Positions 44,645-55,038 of a stretch of 64,000 nucleotides of DNA are shown one piece after another. A program made the translations under genes and the position numbers. The notes under the pieces are model-generated. The model had not been told where the DNA came from. It was given only the letters and a program-made list of their open reading frames with translations, and did no database searches. Where the stretch lies: NCBI RefSeq assembly GCF_010500925.1, contig NZ_QVMG01000020.1, forward strand, positions 23,918-87,917, read 5' to 3'. This stretch comes from Parabacteroides sp. 52 (GTDB taxonomy: Bacteria > Bacteroidota > Bacteroidia > Bacteroidales > Tannerellaceae). Positions within the stretch are counted from its first letter, which is position 1. Each line of letters begins with the position of its first letter.

Positions 44645-46585
44645 TTAATTCTTATAGTTCCGTTGCTGACGTACTATGAATTCGTAATCCAACGCTTCTT
44701 TATACATCACAGGGTCTTTGTCTTCACCCTGGTATTCCCAGCAGGATACATACGAGAATTCCTCGTCGCGACGCATGGCTTCACCTTCTTCGGTTTGATA
44801 TTCTTCACGGAAGTGGCCTCCGCAAGACTCCGCACGGTCGTAAGCATCGTGTGCCATCAGTTCACCGATTTCCAGGAAGTCGGCCAGGCGAAGGGCTTTT
44901 TCAAGCTCTACGTTCAGGTCGTCGCCTTTACCCGGGATACGTACGTTGCTCCAGAATTCTTTCTTCAGCTTCTTCATACTTTCGATCGCACCTTTCAAGC
45001 CTTCGGCGTTACGTGCCATCCCTACGAAGTCCCACATGATGTGTCCCAGTTCTTTATGGATGCTGTCTACCGAACGTTTACCTTGGATCTTCATCAGTTT
45101 GTTGATACGATCCTGGATACCTTTTTCGGCTTCGGCAAACTCAGGCAGGTCGGTACTGAAACGCGGCACCTGGATCTGGTCGGCCAGATAGTTCTGGATT
45201 GTATAAGGCAACACGAAATAACCGTCGGCCAATCCCTGCATCAATGCGGAAGCACCCAAGCGGTTGGCTCCGTGGTCGGAGAAGTTGGCTTCACCGATCG
45301 CGAACAGCCCCGGAACAGAGGTCATCAGTTCGTAGTCTACCCACAGACCACCCATCGAGTAGTGCAAGGCCGGATAGATCATCATCGGTGTTTCATATGG
45401 ATTATCGTCTACAATTTTTTCATACATCTGGAACAGGTTTCCGTAGCGGGCTTCCACCACATTACGGCCCAGGCGGTTGATCGCCTCAGAGAAGTCCAGA
45501 TAAACAGCCTGTCCGGCGCCTACACCGAAACCGGCATCGCAACGTTCTTTCGCCGCGCGTGAAGCCACGTCGCGCGGAACCAGGTTACCGAATGCCGGAT
45601 AACGACGTTCCAGATAGTAGTCGCGGTCTTCTTCTTTCAACTGTGTCGGTTTCAATTTGCCGGCACGGATCGCTTCGGCGTCTTCTTTCTTTTTCGGAAC
45701 CCAGATCCGTCCGTCGTTACGCAACGACTCAGACATCAGGGTCAGTTTCGATTGGAACTCGCCATGCACCGGAATACAGGTCGGGTGGATCTGTACCATA
45801 CACGGATTTGCGAAGTAAGCCCCTTTCTTATAACATTGCCATGCGGCCGAACCGTTCGATGCCATCGCGTTGGTCGACAGGAAGAAGGTATTTACATAAC
45901 CTCCGGTTGCTACCACCACAGCATGTGCAGAGAAACGTTCCAGTTTACCGCTCACCAGGTCACGGGCAATGATACCACGGGCACGGCCGTCGACCTTCAC
46001 CACATCAACCATTTCATGGCGGGTATACATTTTAACTTTGTTCAAGCCGATCTGGCGGCTCAATGCCGAGTAAGCACCCAATAATAGCTGCTGTCCCGTC
46101 TGACCGCGGGCGTAGAACGTACGCGATACCTGCGCACCTCCGAACGAACGGTTATCTAACAGACCGCCGTATTCGCGGGCAAAAGGAACACCCTGTGCGA
46201 CGCACTGGTCGATAATTGCGTTGGAAACTTCCGCCAGACGGTACACGTTGGCTTCGCGGGCACGGTAGTCGCCCCCTTTGATCGTATCGTAGAAGAGACG
46301 GTAAACCGAGTCACCGTCGTTTTGATAGTTTTTTGCCGCATTGATACCTCCCTGAGCAGCGATCGAGTGCGCACGACGGGGAGAGTCCTGAATACAGAAA
46401 TTAAGAACATTGAAGCCCATTTCCGCCAGAGACGCAGCAGCAGAAGCACCGGCCAGACCGGTTCCTACGACGATTACATCCAAGCGGCGTTTGTTTGCCG
46501 GGTTCACCAATTTCTGATGTGCTTTATAATTGGTCCACTTCTCAGCCAACGGGCCTTGAGGGGTTTTTGATTTTATCTGTGTCAT
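44645..46585 (-). CDS. frdA: Fumarate reductase/succinate dehydrogenase flavoprotein subunit
   Basis: A 646-residue flavoprotein with the FAD-binding [19 protein letters not shown] motif near residue 38 and the [15 protein letters not shown] segment holding the FAD-linking His; the catalytic domain includes HPTC and [16 protein letters not shown]. The ATG at 46585 ([10 protein letters not shown]) is preferred to the one 14 codons upstream, which overlaps the frdC stop region. It converts fumarate to succinate (or the reverse) and is encoded between the cytochrome and Fe-S subunits. Its long form is the type found with di-heme cytochrome b subunits. Confidence 0.96.
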   Translation of the reverse strand: MTQIKSKTPQGPLAEKWTNYKAHQKLVNPANKRRLDVIVVGTGLAGASAAASLAEMGFNVLNFCIQDSPRRAHSIAAQGGINAAKNYQNDGDSVYRLFYDTIKGGDYRAREANVYRLAEVSNAIIDQCVAQGVPFAREYGGLLDNRSFGGAQVSRTFYARGQTGQQLLLGAYSALSRQIGLNKVKMYTRHEMVDVVKVDGRARGIIARDLVSGKLERFSAHAVVVATGGYVNTFFLSTNAMASNGSAAWQCYKKGAYFANPCMVQIHPTCIPVHGEFQSKLTLMSESLRNDGRIWVPKKKEDAEAIRAGKLKPTQLKEEDRDYYLERRYPAFGNLVPRDVASRAAKERCDAGFGVGAGQAVYLDFSEAINRLGRNVVEARYGNLFQMYEKIVDDNPYETPMMIYPALHYSMGGLWVDYELMTSVPGLFAIGEANFSDHGANRLGASALMQGLADGYFVLPYTIQNYLADQIQVPRFSTDLPEFAEAEKGIQDRINKLMKIQGKRSVDSIHKELGHIMWDFVGMARNAEGLKGAIESMKKLKKEFWSNVRIPGKGDDLNVELEKALRLADFLEIGELMAHDAYDRAESCGGHFREEYQTEEGEAMRRDEEFSYVSCWEYQGEDKDPVMYKEALDYEFIVRQQRNYKN

Positions 46586-46617
46586 ATCTATTTTTCTATT
46601 ATTAGTTACACCTTTAG

Positions 46618-47319
46618 TTAACAGCAAGAACCATCACAAAGGCTCTTCAGATAGAAGAAAATGGTTACAAAGGCAAAAGCTGCCATCAACAACGTCGCGT
46701 AGATATTGCTGATCACTTTCCAACGTTTGATCCAGAGGTTGTTGCTCCAACCGATGGTTTGAATACCACTCCAGATACCGTGAGTCAGGTGGAACCACAA
46801 GGCTACGTACCAGATCAGGTAAGCGATCACCACCCAAAGGTGACTGAAATAGAAGTTGATAAACGCCGCTCCGTCTTGCGGAGAAACTTCCATACCGCCT
46901 AAAGTCACATGATGGAAGCCTAACAATTCGGCAAACATCATTTTGTACCAGAACTGTGCAAAGTGCAACAACATGAAACCAATCACAATGATACCCAAAA
47001 CAAACATGTTCTTAGAGGCCCATGTGACATTTTTCTGACGCACATTAACTGCGTAACTGTCGTTCCCGCGTGCTTTACGGTTTTGCAAGGTCAGCATCAA
47101 CGCGTACACAAAGTGCAATACGACAATACCGGCCAATACGATAGTTGCGGCTACAGCATACCAGTTAGCTCCCAAAAGAGAACAGATCATGTTGTAAGCC
47201 TCTTCAGAAAAGACTGCCGCTACGTTCATGGCTGCATGGAACGTAAGGAACAGGACTAGAAAGATCCCTGATATACTCATTATCAGCTTCTTTCCGATAG
47301 AAGAATTAAGTAACCACAT
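46618..47319 (-). CDS. frdC: Fumarate reductase/succinate dehydrogenase cytochrome b subunit
   Basis: A 233-residue membrane subunit with five predicted helices and histidines suited to heme ligation (for example [32 protein letters not shown]), typical of type B di-heme cytochromes as in Wolinella and Bacteroides. It takes electrons from menaquinol and anchors the complex. It is the first gene of the operon, behind a consensus promoter at 47415-47385, with a leader of about 60 nt. Confidence 0.94.
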   Translation of the reverse strand: MWLLNSSIGKKLIMSISGIFLVLFLTFHAAMNVAAVFSEEAYNMICSLLGANWYAVAATIVLAGIVVLHFVYALMLTLQNRKARGNDSYAVNVRQKNVTWASKNMFVLGIIVIGFMLLHFAQFWYKMMFAELLGFHHVTLGGMEVSPQDGAAFINFYFSHLWVVIAYLIWYVALWFHLTHGIWSGIQTIGWSNNLWIKRWKVISNIYATLLMAAFAFVTIFFYLKSLCDGSCC

Positions 47320-47384
47320 AAGATAATAATTTAAGTTATTTAGTTGATTATAAGTTTGTCTATTCTTGTATCTCCATAAAGGCG

Positions 47385-47415
47385 CAAAGGTATGTCAATT
47401 TGATATAGGAAGCAA
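47385..47415 (-). promoter_or_regulatory. Fumarate reductase operon promoter
   Basis: Minus strand: TTG (47415-47413), 20 bp, TACCTTTG (47392-47385). Confidence 0.75.
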
Positions 47416-47557
47416 TAAATTAAAGAAATTTTTCGGCAATAGTAAATGCTACAGATAAAGAGGGAAAAGGGATACAAACAGGAGTACAGCTCTATCCTAT
47501 TTTTATCTCTTTGTTTTCTTCTATACCCGGTTTTAGCTATCTTTACAAGATTCTCAT

Positions 47558-47565
47558 TATCTTTG
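47558..47565 (+). promoter_or_regulatory. -7 box of the hybrid regulator gene
   Basis: TATCTTTG, 21 bp before the ATG at 47587, giving a very short leader. Confidence 0.6.
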
Positions 47566-47586
47566 CCTCTCACATGAACTTACGCC

Positions 47587-50500
47587 ATGAGAAAAATACA
47601 ACTGATTATTCTCGCTTTACTGATTAGCCTTTCGGTTTATCCCATTTATTTCAAACATATAGGGATGGCAGATGGGCTGTCACAGATATCTGTGATGTCT
47701 ATTCATCAGGATCAGTTGGGACGGATGTGGTTTGGAACGCGCGAAGGCATATCGGTTTATGACGGAGAGCGTATGACGGTTTACAAGGCCTGGACGCATG
47801 AAAACCTGAAAGACCGGACCAATGCCTTGTATGGTTTAGAATGTGATTTTATCACTAGCAATGCCGAAGGAGATGTCTTTTTCCGGACCAACGGTTCGCT
47901 GACGCGATACGATATAAAAGAGGAAACCTTCCATGTGATACCCTGCTCCTGGATGCGCACGTTAACATCCTACAAAGGAGAGATATGGTGCGTGGTGGAA
48001 GACTCACTCTGCGTGTATGATCCAGAGAAGGATGCGCTTTCTTTCCGGATGAACACCGGGTTGCATTCAATCAACTGCTTGCAGATCACCCAAGAGAAAA
48101 TATGGTTGGGCACCAATAATGGATTGTATGTTATGGAGGCAGGACAAGAACCCCGCTTGGTGATTCCCGGAGTAGATATCTACCGCTTGTTCGAGAGCTC
48201 CGCGAAAGACATCTGGGTCGGTTGCCGGATGGGAGGTCTTTACCGGATCAACAAAGAAGGAAAGATCGATTATTATTCCAAACAATCATCTGGTTCCAAA
48301 CGTATTGTCAGCAACCAAATCCGGGAGTTTGTAGAAGATCAGTACGGAAACATCTGGTTTGGCACCTTTGACGGTCTGCATTGTTACAACCCCTATAAAG
48401 ACGAATTCACCATCACCCGGCAAGAGGCAATCCCGGGAGGATTATCCCATTCATCCATCTTCTCCCTGTGCATCGACCAGCAGGGAACGATTTGGGTCGG
48501 GACTTACTACGGAGGGGTCAATTACTTTAACCCGGAAAGTGATATCTTCTCCCATTATACGGCAGATGCAAGTCGCGATATCTGCCTCAATCATCCTTTT
48601 GTCGGTCATATGATAGAAGATAAAAACGGGGATATCTGGATCTGTACGGAAGGAGGCGGACTGAATCTATTGGACCGGGAAACGCGCACCTTTCGTTATT
48701 TCTCCTCCGGAGGGCCCAACTCCATTGCACATAACAACCTCAAAAGTATCGCTTACGATAAGGAACACCACCGCCTTTACCTAGGTACACATACCGGTGG
48801 ATTCTCACGTTACGACATTGACGCTGACCGGTTTCACAACTATTTCCTGGAGGCAGATCCCCAAAAACGAAAGGATGCGCCTAATAATATTATCCAACAA
48901 CTTACTATCTATGAGAACAACTTATACATAGCTGCACGCAACGGTTTGTTTGTGATGGATCTGGAGACGGAAGAATTTACCCGCCTTGATACCCGGAGTT
49001 TTCTGGCTTTTACTTTTGATTCGAAAGGATATCTCTGGATTGCCTATTCGGGACAACTCATTTATATGAACCCCCAGGAACCGAAAAAGGCAAAGACGTA
49101 TTACCTGAACGACTACCAGATTCGCTTTCGGGTCAACTGTCTTATCAACTACCGGGGGACTATCTATTTCGGCACGCTCGGTGCCGGATTATACCGTTAC
49201 AATGAACAAAGTGATAAGTTTACAGCTTACACGACAGCCAGCGGACATTTACTAAGTAATTATTGTTACAATATCACGGAGACGAAGATGGGTAACCTTC
49301 TGATCACGGGAGACAGAGGATTGACTTTCTTCCACCCGTATCAGGAACATTCACGTTTTCTGCGATTGAATATGTCCCTGCCGATCTCTTCTATTACAGA
49401 AGGCTGCGGAGTGCTTTCCTGCAAGAATAACGAATTGTTTATCGGAGGATCGGATGGACTCACTTCTTTTTGGGAGGATGACCTGGATAAAAAAGAAAAA
49501 GACTATACGCTTTATTTCTCCAACCTTTATATCCATACCAACCGGGTGTATGCCGGGGACGAGACGAAAGTATTGCCCAAAGCCTTGCCCTATACACGGA
49601 ATATCGACTTATCTTATAAACAAAACAACCTGATTGTTGAGTTCAGTTCGACCAATTATGTAGACATACAGAAAGATAAAGAGTATGAATATAAACTGGA
49701 TGGCTTCGACCCGGATTGGATTCCGACGACACAAACCAGTCTTTATTATACGAACCTAAACCCGGGGCATTACACCTTATATGTACGGGAAAAAGGACTC
49801 CTCCCGTATTCGTCACGTCAGCAAGGCATATCCCTTGGCATCCATATTGCACATCCCTGGTATAATACATTCTGGGCCTGGTTGTTTTATCTGGCTACCA
49901 CCGTGACAATCGCTGCCTTTATCCTGCGTACGCACAATACCCGCCGCGAATTGGCCTTGTCACTCCAAAAAGAGAAAGAAGACAAAGAGAGAAGCGAAGA
50001 ACTGAATCAGGCGAAGCTTCGCTTTTTCACCAATATCAGCCATGAATTTCGTACGCCGCTCACGCTGATCATCAGCCAGGTCGAATTATTGTTTCAAAGC
50101 ACCAACCTGCCTCCTTCGGTATATAATAAAATTATCAAGATCAGTAAAAATGCTTACCGCATGCGGGGATTGATAACCGAACTGATGGACTTCCGCAAAT
50201 TCGAGCAGAACTACGTTTCGTTACACGTCTCCGAACAGAACCTGATACCTTTCCTGAAGGATATCAGTCTCTCTTTTCATGAGATGGCGATGCAACAAAG
50301 CATTACGCTTCGTTTTACACATAAACAAGAAGATATTCCTTTATGGTTTGATGCCTACCAACTACAGAAGGTGTTTTACAATCTCTTATCCAACGCTTTT
50401 AAATACACCGGTGAGAAAGGAAGCATAGAAGTTGCTGTTGAAGAGAGTGAAACGATGGTCACTATCAAAGTGATTGATACAGGCATCGGCCTTTCACCCG

Positions 50501-51630
50501 AAGATAGCATTAAGGTATTCAACCGCTTCTATCAGGCAGAGAATGGAACGCAAACAGCGGCATCCAGTCCCGGAACAGGTATCGGGTTGGCATTGTGTAA
50601 GTTGATAGTCGATATGCATCATGGGGATATTACGGTGCAGAGCCAGTTGGGATACGGAACCATCTTTAATGTCAACCTCTTTAAAGGGAAAGAACATTTC
50701 GAAGAAGATGAAAAAGTGACTATCCTTGACAAACCGGATGATCCTACCTTTATCAATAACACCCCACCCGAAGTATTGACCGAACAGGATTACGAAGAGA
50801 TGATACGGACTTTTCCGGAGCAGGACAAGGATAAACGTTTTACCGTCTTATTGGTTGAAGACAACGAGGAATTACTGGAGATCCTCAAATCACTCTTCAA
50901 ACCGCTTTATAATATCCTGACAGCGACAAACGGAGAAGAAGGTTTGCATATCGCTCAAGACCAGAAGCCGGATTTGATCGTCAGCGACGTGATGATGCCG
51001 GTTATGACAGGAACAGAAATGTGTATACGTATCAAGAACAATATCGACCTGTCTCATATACCGGTCGTGTTGTTAACGGCATTAAACTCTGTCGAACAGA
51101 ATATCGAAGGACTGCAACAGGGAGCCGACGATTATATCGGTAAACCTTTCCATGCCAAAACATTGCTTGTACGCTGCAACAACCTGATTCGTACCCACCT
51201 GCGTTTACTCAATAAGTTTAACAAACAGGCAGACTTCGACGTCAATCTACTTGCTTCCAATCCCTTAGACCAGCATTTTCTGGATCAGGTATCCACGATC
51301 ATCGACCAACATTTGGCGAGTTCGGAGTTCGATGTCAATATGCTGGCCCGTGAACTGGCGATCAGCCGCAGCTCACTCTTCAGTAAGTTCAAAGCATTAA
51401 CGGGTACTACCCCCAATGAATTTGTGCAAACGCATCGTCTCAAAAAAGCAGCGGTTCTCTTGCGGGAACATCCGCAAATGCAGGTAGGAGAGATCTCAGA
51501 TCAGTTAGGATTTTCTTCAGCGGTCTATTTCGGACGATGTTTCAAGGCACAATTTGGCGTTTCGCCTGTTCAATTCAGGCGAAACGGTAGTCATTCTACT
51601 TCTGACAAAGAGGAAAGTGAGGGAGAATAG
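47587..51630 (+). CDS. Hybrid two-component system regulator (HTCS)
   Basis: A 1347-residue one-protein signalling system. Order: signal peptide (1-18); two-component-regulator propeller repeats (about 20-680, with recurring IWFGT/IWVGT blades); Y_Y_Y domain (about 690-750, YKLDGFDPDWI); TM helix (about 760-782); HisKA with NISHEFRTPLTLI (His about 819); HATPase (about 925-1030, GTGIGLALCKLIV); receiver with LIVSDVMMPVMTG (Asp about 1133); and AraC-type HTH (about 1240-1340). HTCS proteins bind a glycan fragment outside the inner membrane and switch on polysaccharide utilisation genes. No SusCD pair or glycoside hydrolase flanks this one, so its target is elsewhere or non-standard. Confidence 0.96.
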   Translation: MRKIQLIILALLISLSVYPIYFKHIGMADGLSQISVMSIHQDQLGRMWFGTREGISVYDGERMTVYKAWTHENLKDRTNALYGLECDFITSNAEGDVFFRTNGSLTRYDIKEETFHVIPCSWMRTLTSYKGEIWCVVEDSLCVYDPEKDALSFRMNTGLHSINCLQITQEKIWLGTNNGLYVMEAGQEPRLVIPGVDIYRLFESSAKDIWVGCRMGGLYRINKEGKIDYYSKQSSGSKRIVSNQIREFVEDQYGNIWFGTFDGLHCYNPYKDEFTITRQEAIPGGLSHSSIFSLCIDQQGTIWVGTYYGGVNYFNPESDIFSHYTADASRDICLNHPFVGHMIEDKNGDIWICTEGGGLNLLDRETRTFRYFSSGGPNSIAHNNLKSIAYDKEHHRLYLGTHTGGFSRYDIDADRFHNYFLEADPQKRKDAPNNIIQQLTIYENNLYIAARNGLFVMDLETEEFTRLDTRSFLAFTFDSKGYLWIAYSGQLIYMNPQEPKKAKTYYLNDYQIRFRVNCLINYRGTIYFGTLGAGLYRYNEQSDKFTAYTTASGHLLSNYCYNITETKMGNLLITGDRGLTFFHPYQEHSRFLRLNMSLPISSITEGCGVLSCKNNELFIGGSDGLTSFWEDDLDKKEKDYTLYFSNLYIHTNRVYAGDETKVLPKALPYTRNIDLSYKQNNLIVEFSSTNYVDIQKDKEYEYKLDGFDPDWIPTTQTSLYYTNLNPGHYTLYVREKGLLPYSSRQQGISLGIHIAHPWYNTFWAWLFYLATTVTIAAFILRTHNTRRELALSLQKEKEDKERSEELNQAKLRFFTNISHEFRTPLTLIISQVELLFQSTNLPPSVYNKIIKISKNAYRMRGLITELMDFRKFEQNYVSLHVSEQNLIPFLKDISLSFHEMAMQQSITLRFTHKQEDIPLWFDAYQLQKVFYNLLSNAFKYTGEKGSIEVAVEESETMVTIKVIDTGIGLSPEDSIKVFNRFYQAENGTQTAASSPGTGIGLALCKLIVDMHHGDITVQSQLGYGTIFNVNLFKGKEHFEEDEKVTILDKPDDPTFINNTPPEVLTEQDYEEMIRTFPEQDKDKRFTVLLVEDNEELLEILKSLFKPLYNILTATNGEEGLHIAQDQKPDLIVSDVMMPVMTGTEMCIRIKNNIDLSHIPVVLLTALNSVEQNIEGLQQGADDYIGKPFHAKTLLVRCNNLIRTHLRLLNKFNKQADFDVNLLASNPLDQHFLDQVSTIIDQHLASSEFDVNMLARELAISRSSLFSKFKALTGTTPNEFVQTHRLKKAAVLLREHPQMQVGEISDQLGFSSAVYFGRCFKAQFGVSPVQFRRNGSHSTSDKEESEGE

Positions 51631-51632
51631 GA

Positions 51633-52232
51633 TTATACCAGATCCTGATCGATCTGCGTATATTCTTCATCCGACAAATACTGCCCTCCCATAAGTTGAC
51701 TATGCTCTACCCAAACGAGTTTAGTAATATCATAGCCTATGATAAGGGCTTTTCTGAGGAAAGCCTGTTTGATCTCTTCCGGTATATCCGGCTCGCGAGA
51801 CAAAAGCCAAAGATGATGTAAATCTTCTCCTGCAACAAGTGCATACTTATATTCCGGATCGATGGCAATTACATTATAACCAAATGACAATAATTTGAAG
51901 TAGGATATCTTCATTTTAGCTTCTTCTGCCGAACCGACAAACTTGGCTTTTCCGATATTGATTACTCTTTTCCGCTTACTATAATCATAACCTCTGTTTA
52001 CCACACGTATACTGCCATCCGCATTGCGTGAGTAGGTAATGGTATTATTTCTTTTTGTACGCTCAAAACGATGATCCAAACGAGCCATTTCATACCATTT
52101 GCCCAGGAACAGATCCACATCAAAAGGAGCGACTGCTACCGCCCGTTTAGGAATGGTTCTTCTGGTATTCCACATCACAACGGCACCTGCTGCCAATAAA
52201 GCTCCCCCGATTAATACATTCTTCTTCTTCAT
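51633..52232 (-). CDS. Lipocalin-family protein (Blc-like)
   Basis: A 199-residue protein with an N-terminal hydrophobic anchor (about 5-22) and a bacterial lipocalin domain: the GKWYEMARLDHRFER motif (GxW hallmark), NRGYD, AKFVG and YNVIAIDPEYKYALVAGED strands. Bacterial lipocalins bind lysophospholipids or other small hydrophobic ligands at the envelope. The ATG at 52232 (MKKKNVLIGG) is preferred over one ten codons upstream. It is convergent with the HTCS gene with only 2 bp between stop codons, so transcripts overlap. Confidence 0.88.
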   Translation of the reverse strand: MKKKNVLIGGALLAAGAVVMWNTRRTIPKRAVAVAPFDVDLFLGKWYEMARLDHRFERTKRNNTITYSRNADGSIRVVNRGYDYSKRKRVINIGKAKFVGSAEEAKMKISYFKLLSFGYNVIAIDPEYKYALVAGEDLHHLWLLSREPDIPEEIKQAFLRKALIIGYDITKLVWVEHSQLMGGQYLSDEEYTQIDQDLV

Positions 52233-52327
52233 ACGATCTCTTGTTTTGATTTTTATAGCCAAACCGACTTACACAAAAATAAACAATCCTATCAGAAATC
52301 AAATATATTTACAAGAAAAAACAGGGA

Positions 52328-52416
52328 AAAAGCCGATTTTTGATTCTCCAGAAGCCCGGATATTCATATCGAGAGGCTTGGAGAATCAAAGACCGGCTTG
52401 GATTCAATAAAATAAT
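52328..52416 (-). terminator. Long hairpin terminator of the beta-helix lipoprotein gene
   Basis: A long interrupted stem: AAGCCG...CGGCTT outside, TTGATTCTCC...GGAGAATCAA within, AAGCC...GGCTT innermost. On the minus strand it is followed by TTTTTCCCTGTTTTTT, 20 bp after the stop codon. Confidence 0.75.
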
Positions 52417-52433
52417 ATGATAAGAATCAATGA

Positions 52434-54002
52434 TTACCATCCTGCCGGTGGCCTGTTTCCTCCATTGGAAGAACCTACGGTGGTGACCATCGAAGAGGCA
52501 TTAAACGTGGCCAACTGCTTTCCGGACGCATAAGACGATCCGGCGTATAATCCATGAAAAGAAGTGCCTCCCGATATAGAACCTCCGGAATAAATCGTAT
52601 AACTACCCTCTTTCAACGAAGGGCTACTGAACAAAAGAGTCATTTGATTCAATGTGCGCGGCAATATATATGTCAGTATATCCTCTCCTGTGGCGGAGAG
52701 AATGTGAAAAGGGGTAAGAGCAGTTGCGCTTCCGCCATAAACCAGGGAACGTTGTGTACAGGCTGTAGAGGTTGGCGTACTTGTTGCCCCTCCTATACCG
52801 ATCAATATGCCTCCTGTTATCTTGAACGTATTCCGGTCACAGTCAAACCCCTCCTCCGGGGAAGAGGTGCCGATAGATAGGATACATCCACCTGTAATCG
52901 TCAAAGTCCCATTCGAGTCAATACCGTCATTGGCGGCACTATAACAATAGATATTCCCTCCATTGATAACGATACTATTGGCTGCATTTATACAATCGTC
53001 ATAGGCCTCAACTTCTATCAATCCCCCATGAATCGTCAAAGTCTTCTTACTTTCAATACCTTCCGCCTCACGCTGAGAAGTTTTTACCTTTATTTCCCCG
53101 TCATGGATAATCAGATCCCCCCGGCTCTTTATCGCTTTTGCCGAAATACCGGAAGTGGTCACCTGGATAGAACCTTTATAAATCTCTAAATAAGGATCAA
53201 TAGCCGAATCATTCCCTTCATAAGAGGCAGTAATGCCATCGTCACCACTTTGGATGATTATATTTCCATCATTTATCAATACATAGCCTTCTTCGCATTC
53301 GATACCATCGGTTTTAGCCTGTACATTCAATTTTCCTCCATCCATCACAAAGGCATCATTCACATGAATCCCATCGGATACATTTGCCTTTGCCCTTATT
53401 TCCCCTTCATAAATCCGGACATAATCATCGCTACAAATAGCATGTTTGTAATTACCCGTCACTTCGAGAACCCCTGTCCCATAAAAAAGGAGCTGCCCCT
53501 CACTGAAAAATGCCCCTTTCATATCCTCACCACTTACGGTTTTATAAGAAGAACCATCTGTCAGTTTATTTACAGTACCCTCATTCAATTGCACAAAAAC
53601 CCGTTTATGCGACTGAACGTTCACTGCCGGACCATGGGGGTTCGTAATTTCTACCCCATTGAAAGTCAGCTTAAACTTAGAGTCACTATAAATCTTTACA
53701 CCACCGGAGGCAGTCACGCCCGAAAGCACATACTCCATTTCGTCTACGGTCGACCGGATAATAACCTGATCTCCCTCTGTTGTTACCTCTACGCCTTTCC
53801 CTTCCAGGGGGTTGACAATTTTCACTGCCGAACCCCAAGTGATCTCTACAATCTGCGAAAAGGTTGAATCCTGTATATCATCCTTTTCATCATCCGGCAC
53901 CACTCTTTCCTCCGAGTCGGTAAATTCCGGATTATCTGTTCCACAAGCAGGAACTGTTTGCAACAAGGCAAAAACAAGAAGTACCAATACGTACTTCTCC
54001 AT
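52434..54002 (-). CDS. Beta-helix carbohydrate-binding lipoprotein (Cthe_2159-like)
   Basis: A 522-residue lipoprotein (lipobox VPAC, Cys20 from the ATG at 54002). After an acidic linker it consists of repeated coils of the type LTIHGGLIEVEA, IVINGGNIYCYS and LTITGGCILSIG, each with an Asp-rich turn (DDCINA, NDGIDSN, TDGIECEEG), which is the right-handed parallel beta-helix of the Cthe_2159 family (PF14262), whose founding member binds polysaccharide and calcium. The tail is Gly/Ser-rich. It is divergent from the VTC-DUF4956 operon; these families are often neighbours, so a joint role in surface polymer binding is likely but unproven. Confidence 0.85.
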   Translation of the reverse strand: MEKYVLVLLVFALLQTVPACGTDNPEFTDSEERVVPDDEKDDIQDSTFSQIVEITWGSAVKIVNPLEGKGVEVTTEGDQVIIRSTVDEMEYVLSGVTASGGVKIYSDSKFKLTFNGVEITNPHGPAVNVQSHKRVFVQLNEGTVNKLTDGSSYKTVSGEDMKGAFFSEGQLLFYGTGVLEVTGNYKHAICSDDYVRIYEGEIRAKANVSDGIHVNDAFVMDGGKLNVQAKTDGIECEEGYVLINDGNIIIQSGDDGITASYEGNDSAIDPYLEIYKGSIQVTTSGISAKAIKSRGDLIIHDGEIKVKTSQREAEGIESKKTLTIHGGLIEVEAYDDCINAANSIVINGGNIYCYSAANDGIDSNGTLTITGGCILSIGTSSPEEGFDCDRNTFKITGGILIGIGGATSTPTSTACTQRSLVYGGSATALTPFHILSATGEDILTYILPRTLNQMTLLFSSPSLKEGSYTIYSGGSISGGTSFHGLYAGSSYASGKQLATFNASSMVTTVGSSNGGNRPPAGW

Positions 54003-54222
54003 AAAAGATTTCCAAATCATACTATGTCTATTATTATGAGATCAAAAATAAAAGGAAGTCTTTCCATACAAAAAAAAGATCCATCAACCTTTTCTTTTTA
54101 TCAGTAAACAAAAGTATTTCATCAACCAACAGGCGGTGCTTCCTTTGTCCTCCTCTATCACCTGTTGACAGACAGAAAAGAGTCGTTCATTGATTTCTTT
54201 TTCTCCCATTCTTCCGCTCTTC

Positions 54223-54230
54223 TATATTTG
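54223..54230 (+). promoter_or_regulatory. -7 box of the VTC operon
   Basis: TATATTTG, 28 bp before the ATG at 54259; it excludes the in-frame ATG at 54190. Confidence 0.65.
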
Positions 54231-54258
54231 CTCCGGTCAATCAGATATACTGAATAAA

Positions 54259-55038
54259 ATGAAGGTGAATGGTATTTTAGAACTGTTGGAAAAGTTTCAA
54301 CCCGTCACGTTGGAACAGATGGCATCTGTCCGTTTAATGAACCGGACAGACACCAAATATCTTACGACTGCGGGAGATCTCTACACCCTGTTATCGCAAA
54401 TGCAACCGTATTATTATGTACAGGAAATAAGCGGTAGCCGGATGAGTAAATACGAAACCGTTTATCTCGATACGCAGGAGTCAGCCATGTACCTGGCACA
54501 TCAAAACGGCCATCAGCCCCGCAAAAAGATACGTATCCGCCACTATATAGACACCCATCAGACCTTTTTGGAGATAAAAAATAAAAATAACAAAGGCCGT
54601 ACCCTAAAGGAGCGTATACTCCTCCCGGTAGCCGATGCTGCTACCTCTCCCCAAACAGCCCTTTTCATCCGGGAAAAAGCCGAATTTCAGATGCAGGAAT
54701 TATCGCCTTGCCTGGAAAGTCGTTTCCAACGCATCACCCTTGTAAACAAAGAAATGACGGAACGCCTTACAATAGACGTTCGTCTTCAATTTCACAACCT
54801 TCGCACTTCAAATAGGCAACAGATGGAAGACTTGGTCATTATCGAATTAAAACAAGAGAAAAGTGCCGATTCGATTGCCAAAAAATTACTCTGCGATCTG
54901 CATATACGCTCCAGGGGACTCAGCAAATATTGCCTGGGGGCTATTCTGACGAATCCTACACTTAAGCAGAATCGTTTCAAAAGCAAACTTATACAAATCA
55001 ATAAATTAACAAATCAACAACATGGAATCATTCGCTGA
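54259..55038 (+). CDS. VTC-domain polyphosphate polymerase
   Basis: A 259-residue protein with a VTC/CYTH-like tunnel domain. Strands carry alternating basic and acidic residues facing the tunnel: NRTDTKYLT (about 27-35), RKKIRIRHY, TFLEIKNKNNKGRTLKER, and the late IIELKQEKS acidic strand. The fold makes polyphosphate from ATP in yeast VTC4; bacterial versions lack the SPX domain. It is probably cytoplasmic and acts with the membrane protein DUF4956 whose gene overlaps it by 17 bp. The start is set by the -7 box at 54223. Actual polymerase activity is inferred from the family only. Confidence 0.88.
   Translation: MKVNGILELLEKFQPVTLEQMASVRLMNRTDTKYLTTAGDLYTLLSQMQPYYYVQEISGSRMSKYETVYLDTQESAMYLAHQNGHQPRKKIRIRHYIDTHQTFLEIKNKNNKGRTLKERILLPVADAATSPQTALFIREKAEFQMQELSPCLESRFQRITLVNKEMTERLTIDVRLQFHNLRTSNRQQMEDLVIIELKQEKSADSIAKKLLCDLHIRSRGLSKYCLGAILTNPTLKQNRFKSKLIQINKLTNQQHGIIR

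Noticed and set aside
44663..45562. 299-codon plus-strand ORF inside frdA
   Set aside because: It lies wholly antisense to a well-supported flavoprotein gene and has no recognisable protein features; codon bias of frdA explains its openness.
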